From CBDFGT01 sp965247225 (lineage in GTDB: Bacteria > Pseudomonadota > Alphaproteobacteria > Rhizobiales > Rhizobiaceae), in assembly GCA_965247225.1 (NCBI GenBank), contig CBDFGT010000029.1, positions 186,001-250,000 of the forward strand: a DNA stretch of 64,000 nucleotides, read 5' to 3'. The notes beneath the pieces were generated by a model, which searched no databases, was not told the origin of the DNA, and saw nothing but the letters and a program-made list of their open reading frames with translations. A program made the position numbers and the translations under genes. Position 1 is the first letter of the stretch. Each line of letters begins with the position of its first letter. Positions 33,925-43,348 of this stretch are shown here, one piece after another.

Positions 33925-35934
33925 ATGAATATTGATCTGGTCCAGCTCCCGGAAATTCTCAAGCGCCGCTGGAAAATTGTGGCCCTGACTGCCATCGTTT
34001 TTATGGGGTTGGCCTTTGTTTATACGTTGACCCAGAAGCCTGCCTATGTTGCGACTGTCGAGATTCTTCTTGATCCGAAAAAATTTGAGCCGGTCAGCAG
34101 TGATGTGACAGCCACGACAGCCGTGCCTGCCGACAGCTCGCAAAATCTTGACAGCCAGATCTATGTCCTGAATTCCTACGAATTGCTTCTGGACGTGGTC
34201 AAAAAGCTGGATCTGGCTTCCGACAGCTATTTTGTCGACAGCAGGATCGTCAGCCCTGACCAGCGCGAGATTGCAGCCGTTGACGGACTGCGCAAGAAGC
34301 TTCTGATCGAGCGGGCAGAAAAGTCGCTGGTTTTCAGCATTGCCGCAACCTACCATGTGCCGGAAAAATCCGCTGAAATTGCCAATACATTTGCCGATAC
34401 CTATTTGAACATGGTCAATAGCAGCCGCACGGATGCCCTTTTGAAAACATCGATGGCCATGCAGACGCAGGCGCAGGAATTGCGCGACAGCATGCTCAAG
34501 GCCCAGACCGCTGTAGAGAATTTCAAGGCTGCCAATGGCATGATCTCGACGACCGAGAAGGGGCTGGTCAGCGAACAGCAGATCCTGACACTGTCCCAAC
34601 AACTGCAAGAGGCCAAAGCCAAAGCCGAACAGGACCGTAACCTCTTTGAACAGGCACAGAAACTGATGGTGACCGATGTTGCGGCCGGTGAGGTTCCGGA
34701 TTCGCTGCAATCGACTACATTGACAGCCATGCGCACCCGCTATGCGCAATTGCTGGATCGTGTTGCCGAGCTTTCCAGCAGCCTCGGCAGCAACCATCCT
34801 GAGTTGCAGGCGGCCCGGTCTCAGGCCGACAGCCTCAAATCCTCCATCAACGCCGAGCTGGCGCGTTCGCGGGAAGCGATCAGTAATACCTATCAGCGCT
34901 CGAAAGCCAATCTTGATGCCTTGCAGGCGCGCTACGATGCGTTGCAAAAGACCAATGATGATAATGGCGATGCCCGCACCCGTCTGGTCCAGCTTGAAGG
35001 CGAGGCCAGTTCCCTGCGCGATCTTTATACAACATTCCTGACGCGGGCCGAAACAATGTCACGGGAACAGGTTGTCGAGACTGGCCAGTCACGGGTGATA
35101 TCCAGGGCTGTGCCACCAACAAAGAGTTCGACGGCCAGCAAGCTCCTGCTTCTGATCGCGGCTACCCTGTTCGGCGTTGCAGCCGGCAGCGGCCTTGCCA
35201 TCGCGCGGGATCTGTTTGGCGGGGAGGTCAGCTCCGTCCGCGATTTGCTGACCCTTACCAAGGCCCCCGTTCTGGCGCGATTTTCCTCCGGATCATCTCT
35301 GGCGCAGCAAGCGCCATCGCGCTGGTCACACTTGCAGGCCTTTCTCGGTCCTGTGAAAAAATCCGATCCGGCGCAGGTCGATCATATGGGCTTTCTGCGG
35401 ATCATGCATGTGCTGCGCAGTGCCCTCGACCAGTCGCGACCGGCCACCGTGATTTTTCTGTCTCCGGGGCATTTGCGCGGGCAATCCGATATTGTCGGAC
35501 GGATTGCCCAAACCATGAGCCTTCACGGGGAGGCGGTTTATCTGACGACGGGTATCCTGCGCACGATGCCCAAAATGGTCAATTCTGTTGCCGGCTCGAT
35601 AAAAGTGCGCACAGACAGTTTCACCAGCCGGCCTGCGCCTGCCTCGATAGATGATGTGTTGCAGTTTGAACGCATTGCTGTGTCGCAATCCCGATCAAAC
35701 ACGATCAGCCAGGCGCTGGCAAGACGCACCGGTCGCGGTCAGATCATGTTTGTCGATGCCTGTGATACGCCAGCCAGCCAGATTCTGCCGCTGTTGCTGG
35801 GGCATGCGGATGCCATCCTCATCATTTCGGAACTGGGACAGACCAAAACGCGGGATCTGGAAGATCTGGTATTGTCGCTCGAACCCTGGCGGGAGCGGGT
35901 GCTTGGCAATATTGTTATCGGCGAGAAGGGCTGA
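33925..35934 (+). CDS. Wzz/GumC-like polysaccharide co-polymerase with degenerate BY-kinase domain
   Basis: 669 residues from ATG 33925; the frame extends 11 codons upstream without a better ribosome site. It begins with a Wzz domain with TM1 (~20-40), followed by long coiled-coil helices (~170-400), a second membrane segment (~415-440) and a cytoplasmic domain (~490-669). In bacterial tyrosine kinases that domain starts with Walker A; here it reads SPGHLRGQSD (~513) with no lysine at the key position, and there is no C-terminal tyrosine cluster. It therefore looks like a pseudokinase controlling chain length without autophosphorylation. It is divergent from the flippase and 33 bases before the Wzy-like gene. 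Confidence 0.85.
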   Translation: MNIDLVQLPEILKRRWKIVALTAIVFMGLAFVYTLTQKPAYVATVEILLDPKKFEPVSSDVTATTAVPADSSQNLDSQIYVLNSYELLLDVVKKLDLASDSYFVDSRIVSPDQREIAAVDGLRKKLLIERAEKSLVFSIAATYHVPEKSAEIANTFADTYLNMVNSSRTDALLKTSMAMQTQAQELRDSMLKAQTAVENFKAANGMISTTEKGLVSEQQILTLSQQLQEAKAKAEQDRNLFEQAQKLMVTDVAAGEVPDSLQSTTLTAMRTRYAQLLDRVAELSSSLGSNHPELQAARSQADSLKSSINAELARSREAISNTYQRSKANLDALQARYDALQKTNDDNGDARTRLVQLEGEASSLRDLYTTFLTRAETMSREQVVETGQSRVISRAVPPTKSSTASKLLLLIAATLFGVAAGSGLAIARDLFGGEVSSVRDLLTLTKAPVLARFSSGSSLAQQAPSRWSHLQAFLGPVKKSDPAQVDHMGFLRIMHVLRSALDQSRPATVIFLSPGHLRGQSDIVGRIAQTMSLHGEAVYLTTGILRTMPKMVNSVAGSIKVRTDSFTSRPAPASIDDVLQFERIAVSQSRSNTISQALARRTGRGQIMFVDACDTPASQILPLLLGHADAILIISELGQTKTRDLEDLVLSLEPWRERVLGNIVIGEKG

Positions 35935-35967
35935 AATCGTGAGACCGATGGCGGGGCACAGTCAGGG

Positions 35968-37275
35968 ATGGCGACGCACATGGACATGAAATATGCGCGT
36001 TTTTCCTCCGTTCAACGTTTCTCGATACCTGTGTTTGGCGGTCTTGAGGACACCGGACTCAAGCCGACATGGCTGATCAATACGGCAGCGTTTGCGGTTG
36101 TCTTCGGGGCCATGACCTTCAATCTGTTCCTGTGTTTCGTCAATACGCGGGTTTTTACAGTCGTGGATACGCATGTGATGATGGCCGAACTGGTGTTCAT
36201 CAGCTGTGCCTTTGCGTTTGCTGCGGACCGCCGTGCAGGCATGTATGTTGTTCTGGCCATCTATATCAGCTACATGTTCGTGCTGTTTGCATTGCGCAAC
36301 CAGATCGACCTGAAAGCACTGCGTGATGTCTTCGTTCCGGTTGTTTTCTATTTTATGGGCCAGCGGCTTGGCAATGCGCGGCTGGCCGACAGGCTGGTGA
36401 CTTTTTCCATCGTGTTCGTCCTGTGCTTCGGTCTGTTTGAATATCTGGCGACCGAGCTTTTCCTCGATTATTTCAATGTTATCGGATATTACATTTCTCG
36501 CGGAACGATCAATGTTGCCGATCTGTGGGGGCAGACGCGCGGGCTTTACGTCAGCGGTATCCGGCCTGAGCCACGCACACTCCTGCCATTTCTCGGACAA
36601 CACCGCGTTGCCTCCATTTTCCTTGAGCCTGTTTCTGAAGGCAATTTCGGGGCAATTGTTTTCGCCTGGGGTCTTTTCCGCCGCAATATGCAATTTCGCT
36701 TTCTGACCATTGCCTGTGCCCTGGCCATCATCGTCATGGCAGATGCCCGCTTTGGACTTTATATCTGCATTTTGATGACGCTCCTCTATCCGTTCTATCC
36801 TCTTGTTCCCAAGCCTGTGTGGTTCGTGCTGCCGTTTCTGCTGATTGCCATCATTGCCTATTATGGTCTGGTCACCGGAACCAACGGTGGCCCCAATAAT
36901 ATTGCCGGTCGCTTTGAGGCAACGGCTGCCATCCTGACATCGCTGGATTTCGCCAATGTGATCGGCTCCGAGGCTTCAACGGAGTTTACCTCGGATTCGG
37001 GATTGACCTATACGCTGGTCAGTTTCGGCTTGTTCGGGTTTGCCGGTCTTTGGGCCATGCTGGTTTATGCGCCGGTGAAGGATGCCAGGGCGTGGAAATT
37101 CCAGTCCATGGTTATCCTGTATTTTCTGTTATTGCTGACCATCAGCAATTCCGGCTATTCCATCAAGACGGGTGCCATGCTCTGGTTTCTCTTTGGCACG
37201 GCCTCCGTGGTCAACTGGACAGAGGTTCTGGCACAGCGCCGCGACACAGTTTCTCCCGCAAGACCTTCTATCTGA
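35968..37275 (+). CDS. Wzy-like polysaccharide polymerase / O-antigen ligase-type membrane protein
   Basis: 435 residues, with around ten hydrophobic segments and a larger central loop (residues ~175-215, RGLYVSGIRPEPRTLLPFLGQHR), the layout of Wzy and WaaL proteins. It follows the Wzz-like gene closely and probably polymerises repeat units at the outer face of the inner membrane. The start is uncertain: ATG at 35968 directly abuts an AGGG, while ATGs at 35980 or 35986 have more workable spacing. The 3' end overlaps the convergent GH5 gene by 8 bases. Sequence divergence in this family makes polymerase versus ligase undecidable here. Confidence 0.72.
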   Translation: MATHMDMKYARFSSVQRFSIPVFGGLEDTGLKPTWLINTAAFAVVFGAMTFNLFLCFVNTRVFTVVDTHVMMAELVFISCAFAFAADRRAGMYVVLAIYISYMFVLFALRNQIDLKALRDVFVPVVFYFMGQRLGNARLADRLVTFSIVFVLCFGLFEYLATELFLDYFNVIGYYISRGTINVADLWGQTRGLYVSGIRPEPRTLLPFLGQHRVASIFLEPVSEGNFGAIVFAWGLFRRNMQFRFLTIACALAIIVMADARFGLYICILMTLLYPFYPLVPKPVWFVLPFLLIAIIAYYGLVTGTNGGPNNIAGRFEATAAILTSLDFANVIGSEASTEFTSDSGLTYTLVSFGLFGFAGLWAMLVYAPVKDARAWKFQSMVILYFLLLLTISNSGYSIKTGAMLWFLFGTASVVNWTEVLAQRRDTVSPARPSI

Positions 37276-38350
37276 TGCCGAGCGCGGGGCAATGGTCGCC
37301 GCCGGTCATGGAGCCCGGACGCAAAAGGGCCTGAAGCTGGATCCTGTCTCCCTTTCCGGTTGGCTGCACATTCAAAGGCTCGTCCTCCGGCCACCAGTCT
37401 CCGCCAGCCCAATAGGTCCAGCCGGTCCAGACCGTGGATTCCCGGTTGACCAGATCCACCATTTTGGCCAGTCCCACCAGGCATTCCTGCTTGCCGCTGC
37501 CACCAAATTCACCAAGAAAGCCGCGTTTGCCATTGTCCTTCAGCCATCGGGTGAAGGCGGCAAGGGCTGCCACGGCGTCGTCTGCGCGGTTGCACTGGTC
37601 ACTTGTTCCTGAAAAATCGTTGTCGAGATATTGGTGAACCTCGTAGGCATAGTTGTCAGCGCTGTCGACAACGCCCAGCATGACCTGACCGTTCACACCG
37701 TCCGGTGTTCCGGAAATCCAGCTATGCGCCCCTGTCCATGCGGTTCCTGGCACCAGTACAAGATTTTTTGCCCCTGTGCCGCGAATGGCGGAAATCGCAT
37801 CATTGGATGCAATCAGCCAGTTTTCCGCGGGAATATCATATGGTTCGTTCATCAGACCGAAGACGACCTTCTTCTGGTTGGCAAATTCACCTGAAAGCTT
37901 TCCCCAAAAATCGGCAAGGGCGGAATAGGGAACGGCGTTTGTGCCGACAACCTGTTCATTGAAGCGGGCGTAATTGTGCGGATCAAGAATAACTGTCATG
38001 CCATTGGCGCGGATGGCGTTGACGGCCTGTTTGAGGCGAGACAGTTCTTCCTTTTCCAAAGGACCGCCGAGTTCCGGTTGCAAATGTTCCCACCGAAACG
38101 GCAGGCGAACGGTGTTCATGCCCTTGTCGGCAAAATACCGTATGGTTTCTGCCGACGGATAGATATAATCCTTGCCATATGTGCCGCCGGGTTTGCCAAA
38201 TTCCGCACCGGCCAGATTGACGCCCTGCCAGCAGGCAGCGCCGGCCTCCAGCGGGCTTAACAGCATGGAAAGACCCAGAAAGGCCGACAGGCTGCGGGCG
38301 GACGGCCTTGCCAATGGCCAGCGACCGGCCTTTATGGAAATCTTGGTCAT
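37268..38350 (-). CDS. Secreted glycoside hydrolase family 5 (endoglucanase/cellulase-like)
   Basis: 360 residues from ATG 38350, with a strong GAGGAGG site 7 bases upstream. A signal peptide ends around ...SPLEAGAACW. Catalytic residues are visible: the acid/base Glu in GLMNEPYD and the nucleophile Glu in FLGEFGG, with the substrate-contact DPHNYARF and YEVHQYLD. It should cleave beta-glucans or related beta-linked polymers in the periplasm or outside. In a polysaccharide locus it probably trims or releases the nascent exopolymer. It follows the GT4 gene by 32 bases on the same strand. Confidence 0.93.
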   Translation of the reverse strand: MTKISIKAGRWPLARPSARSLSAFLGLSMLLSPLEAGAACWQGVNLAGAEFGKPGGTYGKDYIYPSAETIRYFADKGMNTVRLPFRWEHLQPELGGPLEKEELSRLKQAVNAIRANGMTVILDPHNYARFNEQVVGTNAVPYSALADFWGKLSGEFANQKKVVFGLMNEPYDIPAENWLIASNDAISAIRGTGAKNLVLVPGTAWTGAHSWISGTPDGVNGQVMLGVVDSADNYAYEVHQYLDNDFSGTSDQCNRADDAVAALAAFTRWLKDNGKRGFLGEFGGSGKQECLVGLAKMVDLVNRESTVWTGWTYWAGGDWWPEDEPLNVQPTGKGDRIQLQALLRPGSMTGGDHCPALGIR

Positions 38351-38382
38351 GATCAGCCTCCTCATAAGGCACAAAAGGGATG

Positions 38383-39540
38383 TCAAACTGACACCGTTCC
38401 ATCTTCAACTCGTGCAGAATGAAGCACTGTTTTGTAAACATCTGTATAACGGGTAACGACGGAATCCCAGGAATAGGTGTTTGCGGCGGCAATCATGGCC
38501 GAGCGCATCTGCACGGGCCTTGCTTCCAGGTCTGCCATGGTGGCCGCGATTTCACGGGCGGCGTCCTGCGGGCGGTCAAAATGTGCAAGCCGGATACCTG
38601 CATGACGGTTTGCCAGATCGGTATAGGCGTCATTGGGCTGCAGCACAGGCACCAGTCCCGCACTCATGGCTTCAATGGCCACCAGCCCGAAACCTTCATA
38701 GTCCGAGGCTGAAACAAACAGGCTGGCCCCTGCCATCATGGTTTGGATGGCCGTATTGTCCGGACCGGTATGCAGGCTGACATGTGCGTGCAGGCCACGC
38801 CCGCTGATCCAGTTCAGAATGTCCTGTTCCGTTTTGTCAGATGGAACACCAACGATGTGAAGATACCAGGCCGGATCTCTGGCCACCAGCACTGCCATCG
38901 TATCGAGAAGATGGTCCAGCCTCTTGTTGGCGGAAAAGCGGCCAATTGTGATCATCCGCTTCACGGGAACCGGAGAGGCGGCTCCGGCAAATTTCACCGT
39001 GTCTGCCCCGTTTTCAACCAGAACCGTCCTGGTTGACGCAATCTGGTCAAACAGGCGTCTGTCCGCCTGGCTGCAACAGGCAATCGACCGGTAGGCCAAG
39101 GACGACAGGCGTGTGGTGACGTTGAACCAGAGGTGCTTGATGTGCGCATGGTTCTTCGTATGGAAAAAGCCGCCATGGGTCGTGGCGACCATCGGGCGTC
39201 TGTGCAAAAGCCAGCCGAAGGCCAGTGCATCGTAAAAGAAATCAACGGCGTGGACATGAACCAGATCCGCATCACGCACATGCTTGAACACGGAAGGTGT
39301 GAGCGGGTAGCGTGACGAGCCGGACCATGGGAGCCGCACGACTTCGATGCCGTCAATGATTTCCGTGTCAGCCAAAACCCGGTCCGGGTCTGAAAACAGG
39401 GAATTCAGCGTTACAACCCGGATGCGATAGCCCCTGGCGATCAGATTGCGGCACAGGTTTGCCACGACATCTTCCAGCCCGCCGCGATTGGGGATGAACT
39501 GGCGCACAACATGAACAATGAGCGGGGCATTGGCTGACAT
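38383..39540 (-). CDS. Glycosyltransferase family 4
   Basis: 385 residues from ATG 39540 (AGGGAAG upstream). The GT-B start VRQFIPNRGGLEDVVANLCRNL and the nucleotide-sugar motif EGFGLVAIEAMSAG (EX7E) are clear. It transfers a sugar from a nucleotide donor to a lipid-linked acceptor in the cytoplasm. It is the only glycosyltransferase in this locus; no priming transferase (WcaJ/WbaP type) is present, so other assembly genes must lie elsewhere. It forms an operon with the secreted GH5 gene. Confidence 0.9.
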   Translation of the reverse strand: MSANAPLIVHVVRQFIPNRGGLEDVVANLCRNLIARGYRIRVVTLNSLFSDPDRVLADTEIIDGIEVVRLPWSGSSRYPLTPSVFKHVRDADLVHVHAVDFFYDALAFGWLLHRRPMVATTHGGFFHTKNHAHIKHLWFNVTTRLSSLAYRSIACCSQADRRLFDQIASTRTVLVENGADTVKFAGAASPVPVKRMITIGRFSANKRLDHLLDTMAVLVARDPAWYLHIVGVPSDKTEQDILNWISGRGLHAHVSLHTGPDNTAIQTMMAGASLFVSASDYEGFGLVAIEAMSAGLVPVLQPNDAYTDLANRHAGIRLAHFDRPQDAAREIAATMADLEARPVQMRSAMIAAANTYSWDSVVTRYTDVYKTVLHSARVEDGTVSV

Positions 39541-39719
39541 TCTGTGTCTTCCCTGTTTTTCCAAGGCTTTTCCTGCCCGTTCCGGCCACCGGGTTTAGCG
39601 CCGCATTGTGCACAGAACCGGTGACGATTGTTTTAATGTTTCGTCTATTGTTCCTGCCTGTGAAAACCAGAAGGGCCATTTTTCCGTACAGGGTGTGAGA
39701 TTAACATGAGGATATATCA

Positions 39720-40217
39720 ATGTTGAAAACCTTTATTCTGGCCAGCAGTCTGTGCATGCTCCTTGTCTCAACCGCGTCCGCCAAAACCCTCCAGCTGGAG
39801 CAATATTTCAAAGGCACGACCTATGCCGATGGATCCTTTTCCGCCATCAATGGGGTCAAACGGACGTTCAAGGTGACGCTGACCGGCAAGGTCAAGGGCC
39901 AGACCCTGACGCTGAGGGAGGATTTCGTGTATTCAGATGGCGAAAAGTCACGAAAGACCTGGCGGTTCATCAAGCAGGCTGACGGTACCTATCGCGGCAC
40001 CCGCGAGGATGTGATCGGCGAGACCATCATCTCTATCAACGGGCCGGTTGCAACCTATACCTATCTCATCGATCTGGACGAAGGCCCTGGAGAAAATGTC
40101 GTGCGGTTTCACGACAAGATGGTGTTGTCAGCGGATGGGAAAACCCTGCTCAACACCACCTGGGTTACCAAATTCGGTTTCCCTGTGGCGCGTGTGCGGG
40201 TGGACTTCAGACGCTGA
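39720..40217 (+). CDS. DUF3833 family secreted protein
   Basis: 165 residues with an N-terminal signal peptide (TFILASSLCMLLVSTASA). The body matches the DUF3833 family by its LEQYFKGTTYADGSFSAINGVKRTF start and the YTYLIDLDEGPGENVVRFHDKM middle. No function is known for the family; it is a beta-rich periplasmic domain of lipocalin-like size. There is no lipobox Cys at the predicted cleavage site, so it is likely soluble. It converges on the SDR gene with only 7 bases between stops. Confidence 0.85.
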   Translation: MLKTFILASSLCMLLVSTASAKTLQLEQYFKGTTYADGSFSAINGVKRTFKVTLTGKVKGQTLTLREDFVYSDGEKSRKTWRFIKQADGTYRGTREDVIGETIISINGPVATYTYLIDLDEGPGENVVRFHDKMVLSADGKTLLNTTWVTKFGFPVARVRVDFRR

Positions 40218-40224
40218 GCCAGTT

Positions 40225-41076
40225 TCATTTCCCGGCGAGAAAGGCCGCAAACCTGTCCTTGTAATCCGGGTGCCAGCGCGAAAGGGGCGGGCGGTTTTCG
40301 ATAATATCGCCTGCGGCCCAGGCGATACGCCGCTCGTCTGTTACCCGTTCCACATCGTTGTCCGGGCAGAGAATGTAGAAATCATCCCGGCTGATGCTTT
40401 CCAGCATGAAATCCACGGTCTGGTCTGCCGTCCATGCCGCTTCAGGCTTTTGCGTGCGGCCATTGCTGGTAAGGCCCGTCCAGACAAAGCCGGGGATCAG
40501 AAGCTTTGCAGACACCTGGCTGTCAGTCATGTTGCGTAATTCATGCTCAAGGGCTTCTGTAAACACTTTCACCCCGGCCTTGGCAATGTTGTAGGCCGGA
40601 TCGCCCGGCGGTGTGGTGATGCCCTGTTTGGAGCCGGTGTTGATGATGAGCGCCGGTTCACCATGGGCGATCATATCTGCCATGAAAATGCGGGAGCCGT
40701 TGATAACGCCCCACAGGTTGACGGCCATCACCCGCTCCCAAATCTCTTGCGGACCTTGCATCTGCGAACCGGACTGGACAGCGGCATTGTTCATGAGGAC
40801 ATGGACAGGGCCGAAATGACCGGTTGCCTTGTCCTCAAGCCTGACCAGTGCCTTAATATCCGAAACATCGGTTGCAATGGCCTTTACGGCTTGTGCGCCC
40901 CTTTCGGCAAAGCCTTCCACCAGCTTTGCCGCATCTTTCAGGCGCTGGCCTTTCAGGTCCGCCAGTACGATGTTCATCCCCAGGGCTGCCAGTTTGCAGG
41001 ACGCCGACAATCCTATGCCGGAGGCAGCACCTGTGATGACAGCAGTGTTTCCGGAGGCGATGGCCGGGTGTGACAT
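40225..41076 (-). CDS. SDR family oxidoreductase
   Basis: 283 residues from ATG 41076, with AAGGA upstream. The nucleotide motif is TGAASGIG, NNAA replaces NNAG, and the catalytic Tyr-Lys is in YNIAKAG. The C-terminal extension with RWHPDYKDRFAAFLAGK is longer than that of minimal SDRs. It should be a cytoplasmic NAD(P)-dependent dehydrogenase. Nothing around it defines the substrate: it stands alone between DUF3833 and a chemoreceptor. Confidence 0.9.
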   Translation of the reverse strand: MSHPAIASGNTAVITGAASGIGLSASCKLAALGMNIVLADLKGQRLKDAAKLVEGFAERGAQAVKAIATDVSDIKALVRLEDKATGHFGPVHVLMNNAAVQSGSQMQGPQEIWERVMAVNLWGVINGSRIFMADMIAHGEPALIINTGSKQGITTPPGDPAYNIAKAGVKVFTEALEHELRNMTDSQVSAKLLIPGFVWTGLTSNGRTQKPEAAWTADQTVDFMLESISRDDFYILCPDNDVERVTDERRIAWAAGDIIENRPPLSRWHPDYKDRFAAFLAGK

Positions 41077-41139
41077 GGCAGTTCCTTCAAATGTTATGGT
41101 TTGGGGATATGTTATTGCATATAGATGCATCCTGAAAGC

Positions 41140-41166
41140 AAAAAAGCCCCGGAGGGTGCCGGAGCT
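41140..41166 (-). terminator. Intrinsic terminator after the membrane chemoreceptor gene
   Basis: On the minus strand a GCTCCGG / CCGGGGC stem (7 pairs including one G-T) with a 6-base loop is followed by TTTTTT. It lies 24 bases downstream of the receptor stop at 41190. Confidence 0.88.
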
Positions 41167-41189
41167 CCTGATCGCGTTGACAGGGAAAA

Positions 41190-43124
41190 TCAGAATTCAG
41201 ACCATTCCTGCGCTACAGCCGCATTGCCTGCTGTCGAGGGTGCGGCTTTATGTACGGCAACTCGCCCGGCTACCTGCACCGGCCCGGCCATTTTCCGGGA
41301 TGTCTGTTGAAGCATTGCAACGGCATGGGACGTGTTTTCGCCCTGACCCAGATTGAACTGACCGATCAACTGACGCATGGAGTTGACTTCTGTTGCCAGC
41401 GTGTTGGCTGCGGCATTGGTTTCCTCCACCATGGCAGCGTTTTGCTGGGTGGTCTGGTCCATCTGGTTGACGGCACTGTTCACCTCGGCAAGCCCGAGAG
41501 ATTGTTCGCGTGCCGATGTTGCAATGGCGTCCATATGGGTGTTGATGGTGGCTACCAGGTTGCCGATCGCGTTGAGGGCATCGCCCGTCTGGCTGACAAG
41601 CTTGACGCCACTCGCCACTTCTGTTGTCGAGGTCTGGATCAGACCCTTGATTTCCTTTGCTGCCCTGGCGGAGCGCTGGGCGAGTTCGCGCACTTCCTGT
41701 GCGACAACAGCAAAGCCCTTGCCTGCATCACCGGCGCGGGCGGCCTCTACGCCGGCGTTCAGGGCGAGGAGATTGGTCTGGAAGGCAATCTCGTCAATGA
41801 CGCCGATGATATTGGAAATCTGGTTCGAGCTTTGCTCGATCCGGCTCATGGCGTTGACCGCGTCCTCCACAACTGTGGCCGAACTTGTTGCGGATGCATT
41901 GGCCTGCGTTGCCACTGTCCGCGCTTCCTCGACACGGCGCGACGACGAACTGACATTGGTGGTAATCTGGTCAAGGGCTGCTGCGGTCTGTTCCAGCGAT
42001 GCAGCCTGCTGTTCTGTACGACGCGAAAGGTTGTCGGCACCGTTGGCAATTTCGAATGACCCGCTGTCAATATTGTCAGCAGCATGTGCGACTGTTGACA
42101 GGGTCTGGCACAATTGTTTGACAGCATGGTTGAAATCGTGGCGGAGCTCTTCAAATTCCTGCGCGAACTGTTCGTTAATCTGCACGGAAAGATCGCCTGA
42201 TGCCAGGGCTTTCAGACCCCTGCCCAGACCGGATGCCGCATGCGCCATCGTCTGGTTGCGGGCGCGTTCCGTCTGTTCCGTGCGCATGCGTTCTGTTTCG
42301 GATTGCGAGCGCGTGGATGCAGCTTCGGCTTCTGCGGCGATTTTCTCAACAGCTGTCCGGCGAAAAACCTCGACGGCTGCCGCCATGGCCCCAATTTCGT
42401 CCTTGCGGCGTGCAAAGGGAATGTCGCAATCCACATTCCCCTGCGCAAGACCGGTCATGGAACGTGTGATCAGTGTGATGGGGCGTGAAATGCCCAGAAG
42501 GGCATAAATTGCTGCAGCGATGGCTGCCAATACTGCAAAAGCTGTTATGCCCGACATGACAAGTGTGGCCAATTTATTCTCAGCCTTGCTTTCGCTGGTG
42601 TATTGATCCGTATTTTTCATGATATCTGCGACGAGACCGTCAATGGCGGCCTTGGTCCTGTCGCTTTGGTCTTTCATATCTGTTGCCAGAAATGTTCTGG
42701 CCTGCGGCATTTTCAGGGCGTCGCGCATGTTGGTCAGGCGCGTTCCCATGGTTTGATATGCCTTGATTGCGGTCTCCACCTCTGTGTAGTGCTTTTGCTC
42801 CTCATCCGTGGTGATGCCAGCCTTGTAACTGGCCATGCTCTGGTCAATCGCATCTACCGCAGCCTTGAACTGGATCTTGTCATTGGCCATTTCATCGGGC
42901 TTTGTCATCAAAAGCTGCCTGGCATAAGCCATGCGCAGATCATTGTAATCGCTTTTGATCTGCCCGCCTATGACTGCGCGGGTCAGCCAGTTTTCACCAA
43001 TCAGAACCACTGTGGAATTCATCTGGTTCATTGTGAAAAGCGCATAGGATGAACTTCCAATCAAGATGATTGTGATCATGGCAAAAAGTGCAACTAATGT
43101 TGTCTTGATGGAGAGACGGGACAT
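41190..43124 (-). CDS. Methyl-accepting chemotaxis protein, membrane-bound
   Basis: 644 residues. TM1 is at ~8-30, a four-helix-bundle-type periplasmic sensor covers ~31-190, TM2 ~190-215, then HAMP (ISRPITLITRSMTGLAQGN) and the signalling hairpin with the conserved tip IGVIDEIAFQTNLLALNAGVEAARAGDAGKGFAVVAQEVREL. The C-terminus ends EWSEF, resembling the tethering pentapeptide (NWETF in E. coli) that recruits CheR/CheB. It senses a small periplasmic ligand or membrane state. No che genes are in the window. A terminator follows. Confidence 0.95.
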   Translation of the reverse strand: MSRLSIKTTLVALFAMITIILIGSSSYALFTMNQMNSTVVLIGENWLTRAVIGGQIKSDYNDLRMAYARQLLMTKPDEMANDKIQFKAAVDAIDQSMASYKAGITTDEEQKHYTEVETAIKAYQTMGTRLTNMRDALKMPQARTFLATDMKDQSDRTKAAIDGLVADIMKNTDQYTSESKAENKLATLVMSGITAFAVLAAIAAAIYALLGISRPITLITRSMTGLAQGNVDCDIPFARRKDEIGAMAAAVEVFRRTAVEKIAAEAEAASTRSQSETERMRTEQTERARNQTMAHAASGLGRGLKALASGDLSVQINEQFAQEFEELRHDFNHAVKQLCQTLSTVAHAADNIDSGSFEIANGADNLSRRTEQQAASLEQTAAALDQITTNVSSSSRRVEEARTVATQANASATSSATVVEDAVNAMSRIEQSSNQISNIIGVIDEIAFQTNLLALNAGVEAARAGDAGKGFAVVAQEVRELAQRSARAAKEIKGLIQTSTTEVASGVKLVSQTGDALNAIGNLVATINTHMDAIATSAREQSLGLAEVNSAVNQMDQTTQQNAAMVEETNAAANTLATEVNSMRQLIGQFNLGQGENTSHAVAMLQQTSRKMAGPVQVAGRVAVHKAAPSTAGNAAVAQEWSEF

Positions 43125-43348
43125 GAAATTTCCTGATGATTAACGGACTCTATTTCGGAAGTGACAATTCCAGTGCACATTAATGAAAAAAAATTAAAAC
43201 ATCATTAGGGTACGCCCGGAATGAAGTTCATTATTGTATAGTCTCCTGAAAATGAGGCGGGTGGATGCCAGCCGGATGACCGGATCTGTTTCGGGTTCCC
43301 GGAGCCCGGGTTCCGAGGGCAGGGCCATGGTTTGCGAGGTAACGGAAA

